Below are positions 22,401 through 33,996 of a stretch of DNA of 64,000 bases, in pieces. Source of the DNA: Amborella trichopoda (lineage: Eukaryota > Streptophyta > Magnoliopsida > Amborellales > Amborellaceae); contig NW_006499563.1 of the NCBI RefSeq assembly GCF_000471905.2, forward strand, positions 103,832 to 167,831. The letters are read 5' to 3'. Position numbers and translations under genes: made by a program. Below the pieces are notes generated by a model. The model was not told where the DNA came from and made no database searches. It saw only the letters and a list, made by a program, of their open reading frames with translations. How positions within the stretch are numbered: the first letter of the stretch is position 1; every line of letters starts with the position of its first letter.

Positions 22401-23545
22401 GGAGGTATGCCTTACATAAGTTTCGATGTCTCCTTTCGCGATGAATATGTTTCGAAATCTTGGGTGAGAAAGGTGGATGGAAGATCCTCCATGTCTCTTA
22501 GGGCCTCTTAGAAGTATGCCTTTTGAGGAAGGGCATCATGAATGCCTAACCTAACCAGGGTCTCAATGAGGGTTTTCATCCTGTATATTGGATAGTTTGT
22601 TGGGATCAGGATTGAACCTTATACGTCATTGGCCTGTGCTAGAGGTGTCTAAAGTGATGCAACTGAGCGAACTGATGGGCTCGGGACACAAGTTGAGCTA
22701 GTGGAGCCTCTATGGGTCGGTAAACATACAAAATTGACTGACTGGGTTGGACTTCCAAGCCAACGGCCTAGTCATGCTCCACCCTATGAGTGGGTTGACT
22801 CGGGTTTTTAGGTGGAGCATGGTCTGAGATAGGGGTTGTGAGCGGAATGTTGTACCCTTGGTCAGCCAGTATTAGGACTAGGGCTTAGACTAAGGGGTTT
22901 TCGATAGGTTCGCTAAATTTTTGAGATTCCCGATTACCCCAACCCTGAGCCTTTTGGTTTTGAGGGTATGGTTTGTTTGAATGGTGGGATTGGTTGTTGG
23001 ACAAGGCATAGACTCATTGTGGAGTTGATTCCTACGGCTGGGTTGGGTTTCTATCCCTAACTGTCGCAAGATGACACCTGGTCTAATTCCTTTTAACTGT
23101 TGAGAGTGGTCCTAGCGATACACACCTCTTTTGGCTAGTGGTTCTATTAGGGTGGGCTACTTGATCATTGACTTGGCGATTAGGTTTTTTGAGGATGGAC
23201 CCGTTGGTCTTGAAGACATACTGAATCTAGGTTGACTTGGTCAGAAGGACCTTAACATAAACAACACCTTGGGATGGGTCTTGGCTTGGGCAGGTCCCCT
23301 CGAATAGACACCACCTGTATGGTACACTAATGGGTCTGACTTAGAGCTAGGTTTGGATGCGGTGGTCGACTCCAAGTCGAACTCCCTCTGGGGGAACACC
23401 TGATTGTGAGATACGTTGACCTAGTGACCGCTAGTCGGTCGATTCTACACGTACAACAATCAAAAACAATTTTTTTTTTAAATTTGACTTATGTCACTAA
23501 TGGGCAGGTTGGGTTGAGAATGTGTTCCTAAGCTAGTAAAACTTT
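19474..23545. other. Spacer downstream of RPL39
   Basis: The first 200-300 bp are probably RPL39 3' UTR. The remainder has no recognised gene. From about 22200 to 23460 the plus strand becomes G-rich with many GGGT and TTGGG runs and resembles an old, decayed repeat; I could not define its ends. Confidence 0.45.
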
Positions 23546-24179
23546 GGGAAAATTGCATAAAACCCTCAAAAATAGACTTTCTAGGCATTTTACCCCACCT
23601 TAAATTTTCTTAGCATATTTTTCCCAAAAATCAAGTTTTATAGCAAATACCCTCTCAATACAAAAAGTTCATTTTTTGACAAAAATACCCTTTTTGTACA
23701 TAACAAATCATTTTCGGATCCCAAAAAAAGGAAACGCCGAACCACGATTGTATATTGTCGTACCCATCCATTCTGTCGGATTGGAACTGTACACTGTCGG
23801 GCTGCCTATTCCAGACACAATTTTCAATTTTGCCGGATCGTAGCTCACAAATACCGAAACCGCTCATTAATCCAGAAACAAATGTTGGATTGCCTCTTCC
23901 AAACTTTGAGCTGCCATGACGAAGTTTCAGAATGTCATGGTGAAGTACCTGACCGTTCCAAATCAGTGACTTAAGCGTCGATCCGCCTCTTCCAAACGTC
24001 GGACCGCCATGGTCAACGTGTGAGGTAAGGGAGGGGAATTTTAGTCTCGTTTTTTTATTTATTTATTTGGAGGGCATTTGCTGTGAATCTTGGTTTTGGG
24101 GAAAAAGTTGCTACATGGTTAGGGTTGGGGGTAAATTGCTTAGAAAATCCATTTTTTAGAGTTTTATGCAATTTTTCCT
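23546..24179. mobile_element. Long-TIR non-autonomous DNA transposon (634 bp)
   Basis: The left end GGGAAAATTGCATAAAACCC and the reverse complement of the right end AGGAAAAATTGCATAAAACT open inverted arms that stay similar for about 100 bp (both pass through TTTACCCC and AGCAAATNCCCTC). The flanks AAAACTTT (23538-23545) and GAAACTTT (24180-24187) match at 7 of 8 positions. Mutator-like or hAT-like origin is possible. The interior has no coding region. Confidence 0.75.
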
Positions 24180-24207
24180 GAAACTTTTTGGGTTATAGAA
24201 ATACAGT

Positions 24208-24387
24208 TAGGCTGATAATAGAGCATCGGCCTACAATTGGCCTACCCTTAAGGGAGAGGATTCCAGCTAGGCTGATAATAGAGCATCGGCCTACTATTGG
24301 CCTACTATTAAGGGAGAGGATTCCTGCTAGGTTGATAATAGAGCATCGGCCTACTATTGGCCTACTCTTAAGAGAGAGGATTCCAGA
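24208..24387. repeat. 60-bp minisatellite, three copies
   Basis: Units 24208-24267, 24268-24327 and 24328-24387 contain GATAATAGAGCATCGGCCTA and an AAGGGAGAGGATTCC core. Because 60 is a multiple of three, every frame is copied in phase, which creates an artefactual 85-residue open frame. Confidence 0.93.
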
Positions 24388-27233
24388 GCGGCACTCACCT
24401 CTGATGCGCATTCCAACCGCCCGCCTCACCTCTCTTAGGAGTTAGGTAACCCCCTTACGACTTGAACGCCAGTACTCGGGGTTTAAGAAAATAAATATAT
24501 TTAATAATTTCAGGGCCAAAAGCCTAAGCAATCAACCCTACGAGCACCGTTCCTCACCGAAGGTTGTCGGGGTGTTATTTGATTCTCAGAAAGTTGTCTG
24601 GAATGTTTCGTATTGTCTGATCAAGGGCTTTCCAAGTGAGACTTTGATGTGTTTTTAGCTCAACAGGCCTCATGGTGGGTGCCAAACTATATACAATAGG
24701 AGTCGATGCTGATTTCGTCTGAGATCGGGGCATAAATCTGTTCTTCATGAGTTATTCAAGAGATGGATGGGGGTCCTATCGAATTTTTACGCATAACGTG
24801 ACCGGATCTCGAATTAGAGATCAGATCCTCTTTAGATCGTCGGTAGCGTCGGCTTGTGAAGCACGTCGAAGTTTGGAAATGAACTAAAAACTTAGAAAAT
24901 GAATAAACAATGCATAAACTATCCTAAACATGCATAAGCTTCTAAGAATATATCAATGAAATAAGCTAAATGCAAAGAAATTAAACTTATGACCAGCCTG
25001 CACCCAGAATAAGAGGCCTCGATCAGAGGTTATGTTGATTGAAAGAACTCCTTTCTACTGAATTGGACGATTAGATCTTGAACTTTGAATAGGTTAGTTA
25101 AAAAGGCTTAAGAAATTCTAAGGTTTCTGATGCTCCAAGTGATGAAGAAAGGATGGTTTTCTTATATTCAATGGGTGTCCTATGGTTATTAGGCTAGTGT
25201 GGTCCTTGGGGCCTACATGGTTCTTCTAAGGCGTCTATTGTGCATTTAAGGGATCATTTCCTATGTTTTGAGACTTAGAATTTCAAAAGAAATGTCAATC
25301 TCAAAATGTGGTGTCTACACCTTGGAAAATAGAAAAGTAACCTAGAAAATTTAATTTGGAAGTCTCTGGTTGGAGAAACCCTATTTCTTCTACTCAAAAT
25401 CCCGGAGTACCTTAGGAATTATTAGCTAAGATGTAGGTTAAAATAACCCTAGTTACTTCGGTTTCTCAAGGAATAGAGCTTCTAAAATCAATTTCTCAAG
25501 CAAAAGTGTTTGAAAATGAGGTGGGCATAAAAGAGACATGATCCGAGCTCAAAACTTCAGGTTTTGAGTCCCATATAAGCATTCTAGGTTTTCTTTACTA
25601 TATTTATTTTTGTATTTTTTATTTATTTCATTTTTTCCTGATTTAATTTAGAATTTTAGTTCTAAAGATTTATTTGGTGTTTAGATTTCAGCTAGCGCTG
25701 CCAGCAAATTCAAATGGGGTTAGATCTGCTTAGATTTGCATTAGTTTTGAACTGAAATTTGACCGGCCGATCTATTCATATTTTAACCATTTGTCATGAT
25801 TTTGAGATCTCTCATATTTGTACATAACGATTATTAAATATTATAATTAAAAATACAAAAAAGAAAAAAAAAATTCAAAAAATTACACAAAAAAGGTAAT
25901 TAATATAATTGAAATTATAGTTTTTTAGTTCTTTTCTTTTTTTTTTCTTTTCCTTTTTGTGTCTTTACTTTTTCGACTTGCAAATTCTAAATCTAATTTA
26001 GACAATTATTTTTGAAGTATATTTGGACTATTATTATCTAATGGAAGCTCTTCTGTGAAGATAGAACCATAAAACTCGCTTTCTCACTCTATAATTGAAG
26101 ATATCTCTAGGAAAATAATATTTCACGATTGAAAATTTGTTTAAATGATTAAGATTTGATATCACGTGCAACCACACGCTTTATTTGTTGGAAAATGGTT
26201 GGGTAAAAAGGGGCAAGAAAGTAGTATAAAAACATAAAATCGAAGCTTAAAATCTTCTTGTTTTTGGATATGCATGAACAATCTTAAGACGTTATGTACT
26301 CTCATTTGATAATGTCATTGGTGTACATAAGAAGTGTGGTTTTTTCTCGAGATACAGGAAAACATATGACTCTTTTGATGTTCTGAAGCTCTATGCACCC
26401 GAGCTTGGAAACCCACAACAGAAATCAGAGTCTTGTGAAGTTTGAGAGAGAGAGAGAAACGAGTAGAGAGTGATGAGTTTACTGGTTTAGTCTTTGCGAA
26501 ATAAGTTTAGTCTTTGCGAATTTCGCAGAGAAAGTTATTTGTTGAGAGGCTCAAAAATGTCTTCGAGTATCTATCGTGTATTGAAAGGAGACCCTATTTT
26601 ATAGAGCTATAAGGAAATTGCTCTTTACTATCGTGGTGGTTACATGTATTACCAACAGTCACAAGTTATATGCATACTTTTAATCTTGACTGTTGGTCTC
26701 ACAACTTCATTTTCTTCAATAGCTAGATGATCGTTAGATGTTCCATATGAGCTGTCATAAAAAGATATCGAGCTATGAGCTCGACGAGGGATGCCGAAGT
26801 GCGAAGAGCGCCTCAAGCGCCCAACGCCCTCAGACGTAAGGTGCGTCTCACGTGCCAAAGTGCATCATCAAGTGCCCTTGCACCCAGGGCGAAGTGCAAA
26901 GTGTGCCATCATACCCTTTTGCACCCTCACCCTCACACACGTACGCACACAAGAATGCCTATTCCTAAAAAATGCTCAAATTACTCTTTCTACTTCAGCT
27001 TTGTTTTCTACAAAATACATCTTAGAAAAAACCACAACAATCATATTGTTGTTTTGAAATACATGGAAGTATTTTTCAAACTAAAATACCTACATTATTC
27101 CCAAACAAACCCCTCCTCTCTTTCGATCCCTCGAAACTCCTTTTTTCTCTCTAAAACCAACACGATCTAGCCTATAGCCTCTCCATTTATACGATCTCTC
27201 CTCTTGCAATGACCATATCCTTCTCGCCGATTT
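24388..27233. other. Spacer, no gene recognised
   Basis: The DNA looks like decayed repeat. A GC-rich stretch with CGCCTCAAGCGCC and GTGCGTCTCACG at 26780-26900 gives open frames on the plus strand but matches no protein family I know. Confidence 0.4.
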
Positions 27234-27640
27234 GATTCACTAGCTCAAATCTCCCTCTCTACTTGAGAGCGTGTATTGAGAAAATAATACTAATAATTTC
27301 AGGAATGCCCCAACAAGATTCACTAGCTCAAATCTCCCTCTACTAGAGAGCGTGTATTGAGGGAAAAAATATTGGAAAAAGAAGAAAAAAAAAAACAAAT
27401 AATTCCAGGAATGCCCCAACAAGATTCACTAGCTCAAATCTCCCTCCCTACTAGAGAGCATGTATTGAGGGAAAAAATATTGGAAAATAGAACTTGAGGC
27501 AAGTCTAAGCCTTAAACAAAAGAATGGCTTTATCTCCATCTACATGTTCATGGGAAAAAAATTAAAAAATATTGGAAACTAGAACTTGAGGCAAGTCTAT
27601 GCCTTAAACAAAAGAATGGCTTTATCTCCATGAAAGAACT
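27234..27640. repeat. Short local tandem duplications
   Basis: A unit starting GATTCACTAGCTCAAATCTC occurs at 27234, 27317 and 27423 (spacings 83 and 106). A second unit with AGAACTTGAGGCAAGTCTA and AAAGAATGGCTTTATCTCC occurs twice between 27477 and 27635. Confidence 0.85.
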
Positions 27641-28329
27641 AACATGGCGAAAAAATTATTAAAAATAAAACATGTGGAAATCCCTAAACAAAAGAACTGT
27701 AGATTGGTCCATTGTGAATTTGAAAGAAGCCCATGTGGACATGGGAGGCCATACTCAAAAAGGTCCACTGTCTCATCTCCTAAGAGTTTTCTTAAAAAAC
27801 CCTTATTAATAATATAGAAATTTGATGTGAATACTATTAATATTAATAATGATCTAATTATAATAACAGAATTTTTATTAGAAATTTAAAATAATTACTT
27901 ATTTAAATATTATAAGTTATATAAGTATACTTAATTAAGGAAAAAGTTTACGTAAGGTGTTAACCTTGTACGATTGGGAAGAGTTTTGATGTTGGAAAAT
28001 CCTTCATTTTGATCATCTCAACTTTTAAGTTATATGGATATTAGAAAAAAAAAAAAAACCAGGTCCTAAAATAATGCATCAAAACTATATGTACTATCTA
28101 TTTTTAAGATCTTCAGGGTGGAATTTGGATCCATCGAAAAAGACTACATGGGAAAATATATTTCCTTTGACTTTTATTTCAATAAAGGTTTTTCCTATCA
28201 AATAGATTTCGGCTGTTTGGATGGGTACATGAATGCATAACATTTTCATGGTTTTTTTTTATCTTTACGTTTTCCGGTAAATATTTTTTATTTTATTACT
28301 CATTATAATGTCATTTTTTTTTATATATT
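27641..28329. other. AT-rich spacer
   Basis: No gene or defined repeat is seen. The sequence grades into the CT-rich satellite. Confidence 0.5.
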
Positions 28330-30500
28330 TGAGATAGTTTCTCTCTCCATATTTTGAGATAATTTAGAGAATTTCAAGTAGGTTCTTTCTCTAAAAATTG
28401 ATATGGTTTCTCTCTAAAATTTTAAGATATTTTCTCACTCTAAAACTTAAAATTCGAGATAGTTTCTCTATAAAATTTTTGAGATAGTTTGTCTCTCTAA
28501 AAATTTTATGTACTTTTCTCTCTCTAAAATTTGATATAGTTTCTCTCTTTCTCCTTCTCCAAAATTTTAAGGTACTCTCTATAAAACTTAAAGTTTGATC
28601 TAGTTTCTCTCTCTAAAATTTAGAGAGAGTTTTTCTCTTCAATATTTTAAGATACTTTTCTCTCTAAAACTTAAAATATGAGATAGTTTCTTTCTCTAAA
28701 TTTTTTGAGATAGTTTCTCTCTAAAAAAATTTAGGTAGTTTCTCCTTCTAAAATTTGCTATAGTTTCTCAGTCTCTCTAAAATTTTAAGATAATTTCTCT
28801 CTCTTTATATAAGACTTAAAATTTGATATAATTTCTCTCTAAAATTTAGAGATAGTTTCTCTCTCTAAATAGTTTCTCTCTCTAAAATTTTCAAATACTT
28901 TATCTAAAACTCAAAATTTGAGATAGTTTCTCACTTTAAAATTTTTTATATAGTTTCTCTCTCTAAAATTTTTGGAATATTTTCTCTCTAAAAATTTTTA
29001 AGTACTTGCTCTCTCTAAAACTTAAAATTTGAAATAGTTTCTCTCGAAAATTTGATATAGTTTCTCTCTCTAAAACTTTAAGATACTTTCTCTCCCTAAA
29101 AATTAAATTTGAGATAGTTTCTCTCTCTAAAAAATTTCAGTACTTTCTTTCTCTAGAACTTAAAATTTGATATACTTTCTCTCTAAATATCTTGAGATAG
29201 TTTCTTTCTAAAAAATTTGAGATAGTTTCTCTCTCTAAGGCTTAAAATTTGAAATAGTTTCTCTTTAAAAAAATTGCGATAGTTTCTCTCGAAATATTTT
29301 CAATTACTTTCTTTTTTTAAAATTAAAAATTTGATATAGTTTCTCTCTCTTAAAATTTTGAAATAGTTTCTCTCTCTAAAACTTAAAATTTGATATAGTT
29401 TCTCTCTAAAAATTTTGAGACAGTTTTTCTCGCAAAAAAATTTGAAGTCCTTTCTCTCTCTCTCTCTCTCTAAAACTTAAAATTTGAGATAATATCTTTA
29501 AAAATTTGAGGTATTTTCTACAAATTTTGAGATAATATCTCTCTTAAAAAGCTTCAAGTACTTTCTCTCACTAAAACTTAAAATTTGGAATAATTTCTCT
29601 CTCTAATACTTACAATTTGAGATAGCTTCTCTCTCTAAAAATTTTGATATATTTTCTCTCTTTAAAAATTTTCAGGCATTTTTTACTATAAAACTTGAAT
29701 TTTTATATAGTGTCTCTCTCTATAATTTTCAGGTAATTTCTTTGTATAAAACTTGAAATTTGAGATAGTTTATCTCTCTAAATTATTTTTGATAGTTTCT
29801 CACGCTAAAACGTTAAATATGAGATAGTTTCTCTTTCTAAAAATTTAAGATAGTTTATCTCCTAAAAAAATTTCAAAGTATTTTACTTCTCTAAACCTTA
29901 AAATTTGAATAATTTCTGTCTCTAAATTTTTTTATATAGGTTCTCTCTCTAAAACTTTTTAAGTACTTATATTTCCGAAATTTGATAAAGTTTCTTTCTA
30001 AAATTTTAAGATATTTTCTCTTTCTAAACCTTAACATTTTGAAATAGTTCATCTCTCTAAAAATTTTGAGAGAGTTTCTTTCTCAAAGTTTTCAAGTATT
30101 TTTTCTCTATAAAATTTAAAATTTGAGATAGTTTCTTTGTCTAATAATTTTCCAAAACTCTCTCTTTATAAAACTTACAATTTGATACAACTTTTCTCTC
30201 TAATAAATTTCATGTAATTTCTATTTTGAAAACTTAAAATTTGAGATAGTTTATGTCTCTAAAATTTTTTAGATACTTGTGTCTCTAAAATTTAATGTAG
30301 TTTCTCTCACTAAAATTTTAAGATATTTTCTCTCTCTAAAATTTAAAATTTGAAACAATTTCTCTCTATAAAAACTTTGAGATAATTTCTCTTTCTATAA
30401 AATTTCAATAGTTTCCCTCTCTAAAATTAGAAATAGTTTCTTTCTAAAATTTTAAGATGCTCTCTTTCTAAAACATAAAATTTGAGATAGTTTTTCTCTC
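28330..30500. repeat. 2.1-kb degenerate satellite, ~30-bp unit with TTTCTCTCTCTAAAA
   Basis: Roughly seventy degenerate repeats alternate motifs such as TTTGAGATAGTTTCTCTCTC, TAAAATTTTAAGATACTTTC and TAAAACTTAAAATTTGA, with a basic period near 30 bp and a loose 60-bp higher order. The CTCTCT blocks are almost always on the plus strand, so the strands differ strongly in purine content. No coding region is present. The count is an estimate by eye. Confidence 0.9.
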
Positions 30501-31084
30501 TTGTTCGTGGGATGTTTTGCGAAATTAATTGTATTTTATAAAATGGATGTCTCTGTAGCCGGGAAATTCAGCAGAAAATCAATTTCGAAAGATAAAAACA
30601 ATGATATTGATTTCTTTATTTTTTGCTTAAAATATGAGAAACAGTTACGACCAAAAATACTTTTCTGTCCCAAAATTTTGATCTAAACGTCAGAAATGTT
30701 TCATCTGCCCTTGAAAACTTTTTTAGAAAAAGGATCTAAACGACTCCAGGTGTTTATAGGTCTGTACATTTTTTTCTTTTTTTTTCCTTGAAACTTAGAA
30801 ATTTCATAACTACGAATTAATCAAGGCATCTTAAAATTTTCAAAACACTTCCAAAAAGAAGTGCGCCGTAATTCTACAATATAAGTAGGGCACTTTATAG
30901 CCTCATCCATAACTCAAATGTATATTAAAAAAAAGGAAAATGTTCAAATAAGGCCTAGGCCTGATGAGAGAAGTAAAGCAGCGACAGCTATAGTTTCGAA
31001 GTAAAAAAAGGTCATTTCATTCTTCTTGACCATTATGGATATATATATATATATATATATAAAAGATTTTAGGCCTAGAAATAA
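30501..31084. other. AT-rich spacer with a TA repeat
   Basis: A (TA)n tract lies at about 31037-31061. No gene is seen; the small open frame at 30501-30686 has no recognised features. Confidence 0.5.
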
Positions 31085-31620
31085 TATATAGTGGAATATG
31101 TTATCTAGTCCGTCCATTTTCAAATATTTATAAATATATGAGATCTATACCATTTTTGAGCTGCAAATTTCACAATTAGTGGTAGAAATAGATTTTAGAG
31201 TCATCATAGGAGTTTCCCATGCCGAAAGTATTTTACGGCTGAAATGCTTTAGGCGAGGCTTTACTATTTTTCATAGCCTAGGCCCTATAGAAACTGCATC
31301 TTAAAAATAATAAATTGTGAGTAATATAATTTTATATGTAAAAATTTGTTGATGAAAGTTATATAATACTAATTAATTTATTTTATGAAGGATGAGGTTT
31401 ATATATGGACTAGGCTTTATGAAAACAAAATAAAGTTTTACATCAAATTGTCATCCGAAAAGTACTTTTAGTGAAGAAAATCTCTATGATGGCTCCAAAA
31501 TCAATTTCCAACACCAACAACAAAATTTGAAACTAAAATATGATACAAATATTGCAGATATGTGAACACTTATTTTTAGGCGAAATATATGGTCTAGATA
31601 ATTTGTTAGAATATACACTA
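31085..31620. mobile_element. Foldback / long-TIR element
   Basis: The left arm (about 31085-31235: TAGTGGAATATGTTATCTAG, then AGATTTTAGAGTCATCATAG) is an imperfect inverted copy of the right arm (about 31470-31620: CTATGATGGCTCCAAAATC, then GGTCTAGATAATTTGTTAG). The arms are about 150 bp around an AT-rich loop. Exact ends and target duplication were not resolved. Confidence 0.55.
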
Positions 31621-31714
31621 CTTTTAGAGCTTAACGTCCTATTTCATTTTCACAACTATAATGTTCAAGTAGAGATGATTGATGTAAAGGTGTGGTATAT
31701 ATAAGGTTGCAACT

Positions 31715-31925
31715 TTAAATAATCCAATTAAGGCGCACCTCCAAATTTTATCATAATATGTAATTTTGGTGTAATTTTTTTTTTTTAAATTATCTGAAAA
31801 TCCATTTTCATATCTAATTATAAAGTTTTAAACTTAAAAAATGGTTAAAATCTAGTAGATCTATAAACGTATGAAAATATTGAAATTGATGGCCTAGATA
31901 ATATGTTACAAGATGCACTACTTGA
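31715..31925. repeat. Dispersed repeat, copy 1 left part
   Basis: This stretch is closely similar and in the same orientation to 41668-41878 (both with CTCCAAATTTTATCATAA and CATATCTAATTATAAA). In the second copy the homology continues after 30 bp into a block whose counterpart here is at 33908-33996. Confidence 0.8.
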
Positions 31926-32159
31926 AAAAAAAGACTTATGTGATATTTTACTGGGGAATATATTGTTTTTTTTTCTTCACCCCTTTCTTTTAGCGACAGA
32001 TCACTTACATGTGGTCTTTATTATAATAAGATAAATTTCAAAATAAAATCAGCATAACAATAAAACCAAGATCTTAACAACTTGATGCCATTGAAACAAT
32101 TGTGCACTATGTTTGAGAATAAAAGATAAGATTGCAAGAAACAAAAGGAAGAGTGCCGG

Positions 32160-33005
32160 AGTTTACCTCAACTAGGCTTATTATACCCCACACCGAGTCA
32201 CCACTATCCGATGACGCGGGATCAACAGTCTAGCTTCAATATCTAATCGGGAAAGGAAATTTCGGCCAAGCCACACCAATGGAACATGAATCCCTTTGAT
32301 CACAAACTCAAACCCTAGGTGAATTGTCGTAGCAACCTGGTTTGCGAGAGATGGATTATCTTTTTGCTAAACCCTAAAACCCTTAGCCATAAATCCATAT
32401 TTGAGAGATAGGAGAGAAGAACTCCATAACCAAAACCCTTAGATTCTTTCACAATGTGGGAGAGAGAGATCAAACATGAGAGAGATAAACTTTTTTAAGA
32501 GAGAGAGATACAAAGATAAGGTGTAGATATTTTTTGGTAGAGAATCCATGTTTAAAGACTTTGAATGAGATTATTCTTAAGGCTTTCTTTGGCTTGCCTC
32601 TTCTTGTGAGATTGAACATAGACCGTCGATCAAGAGTGACTTGTGGGATGAGAGATCTGAGCCATCCATTCCATAGATGGGTCATCAACATTATGGAAGG
32701 TGCATGAACTATTATCCTCATTTCCTAAACTATTTTCTCATCAATAGAAATTAAATAAATTAAATCTAATCAAAATATTGTGTATATAATAAAATAGCAC
32801 AAGTCTACTCAATTTTCAACAAAATCTTTCAAAGATATATCAAGTCAATATTTAGTCAATATCTTCCAACCATATGGCCACATGTCATATCACCAAAAAA
32901 TAGGAAAGAGAATAAAGGTAGGGCGTGTCACCTAAGGGGGCACTCATGGGCCCCACCTTCTAAAAATATGGCTGGCCCATGTGTACAATAGGCCCTCATG
33001 ATATT
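32160..33005 (-). repeat. LTR-like dispersed repeat, minus orientation
   Basis: Read on the minus strand this region aligns piecewise with 50520-51400 on the plus strand: CATGAGGGCC...TAC against CATGGGGGCA...TAC, shared ACACGCCC blocks, AATATCTACACCTT followed by CTCTCT runs, and a shared GGGTNTANNAAG..AATTGAGGT-like end. Length and structure suggest an LTR or other non-coding repeat. No PBS, PPT or protein is visible beside it. Confidence 0.5.
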
Positions 33006-33907
33006 TTTATATATTTAAAATTAATAAAAAGATTTTAGAATATTATTTGAATATTTAAACAATTGTAAAATCAATATCTTTAATTTTATAAATCCAAAAA
33101 TTATAAATAAAATATCTAGGGATTCATAAAAATTAAAATAATAATTAAAATAATTTTCATCATAAAACAAATACAATTAAATAAATTTGATGGGAAAATG
33201 ATCCATATGGTTTAGGATTCAACAATCTGGGGGCACTATACATTCAACTGTAGACTACAGACCCACACTTGCTTTATCAGATCGATCCAGTATTTTTCAT
33301 GACCCACAGTTCAAGCAGGAGCTCATTAGCAGGTCACCAAAGTCTGGCCGATGAGCCAAGGGATCGCAATCCCAGTCTGTGGATTTCAGGTCCTCCCCTA
33401 GAGACTAGTCAATGTCACCTAAACCTGATGCGACCATAGCTCCTATAATGCATAGGGGTACCTCTCGCACCTGCATACGCTTCACCCTAAAAGGTGGATT
33501 TCTAGCTTTCCCGAACGATCTATCGATATGCATGCCGTGTGATGGCACACAGATGAGGCTTTGGCCCCCGTCTCTGTAGGCCACCATCACACACAAGGGT
33601 CACACAATCCCTCGGTTCACTCATCCGGGCATATTCTCCGACCTCATCAAGGGCTAACCCATTAGAACCCTTCTCGGCTTGTTCCTTATGCTCAGGTAAC
33701 ATGGATTTTTTTCAACCAACTGGCCTAGATCGTCAAGCACAGTCCGGTATCTATAAACATCGTTTGCTTAGTATGGCCCACAAGGGACCACACTCCCACT
33801 GAGTTCATGTTCCACTCTATCATTTTATCTAATAAGCACTCATAAGGCCTTTAAAGGCCACATGAACGCAACACTATTTATGAGACTAATATATATATAT
33901 ATATATA
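33006..33907. other. Spacer, unidentified
   Basis: A stretch of more even base composition (33220-33860) has short minus-strand open frames (33405-33596, 33520-33702) without recognised domains. It may belong to an LTR or leader of an unrecognised element. A (TA)n tract precedes 33908. Confidence 0.35.
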
Positions 33908-33996
33908 TACATCTCGATGTTGAGATGATCAACTAGTGGGCTTTTCAACATTAAAATAACCTTTTCGGATAGATTTATGCGGTGCATGTTGTAACC
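33908..33996. repeat. Dispersed repeat, copy 1 right part
   Basis: It matches 41908-41990 in the same orientation (CATCTCGATGTTGAGATGATC here, TATCTCGATGGTGAGATGATC there). Confidence 0.75.

Noticed and set aside
24188..24445. 85-residue repeat protein with RLIIEHRPTIGL units
   Set aside because: The 60-bp minisatellite is a multiple of three, so frames stay open by chance on both strands.
26775..27170. 131-residue open frame, plus strand
   Set aside because: GC-rich repeat-like start and low-complexity His/Thr and Ser/Phe parts; another frame overlaps it; no domain.
28330..30500. CRISPR-like repeat array
   Set aside because: Units are degenerate, contiguous and without unique spacers, and the genome is a plant; it is a satellite.
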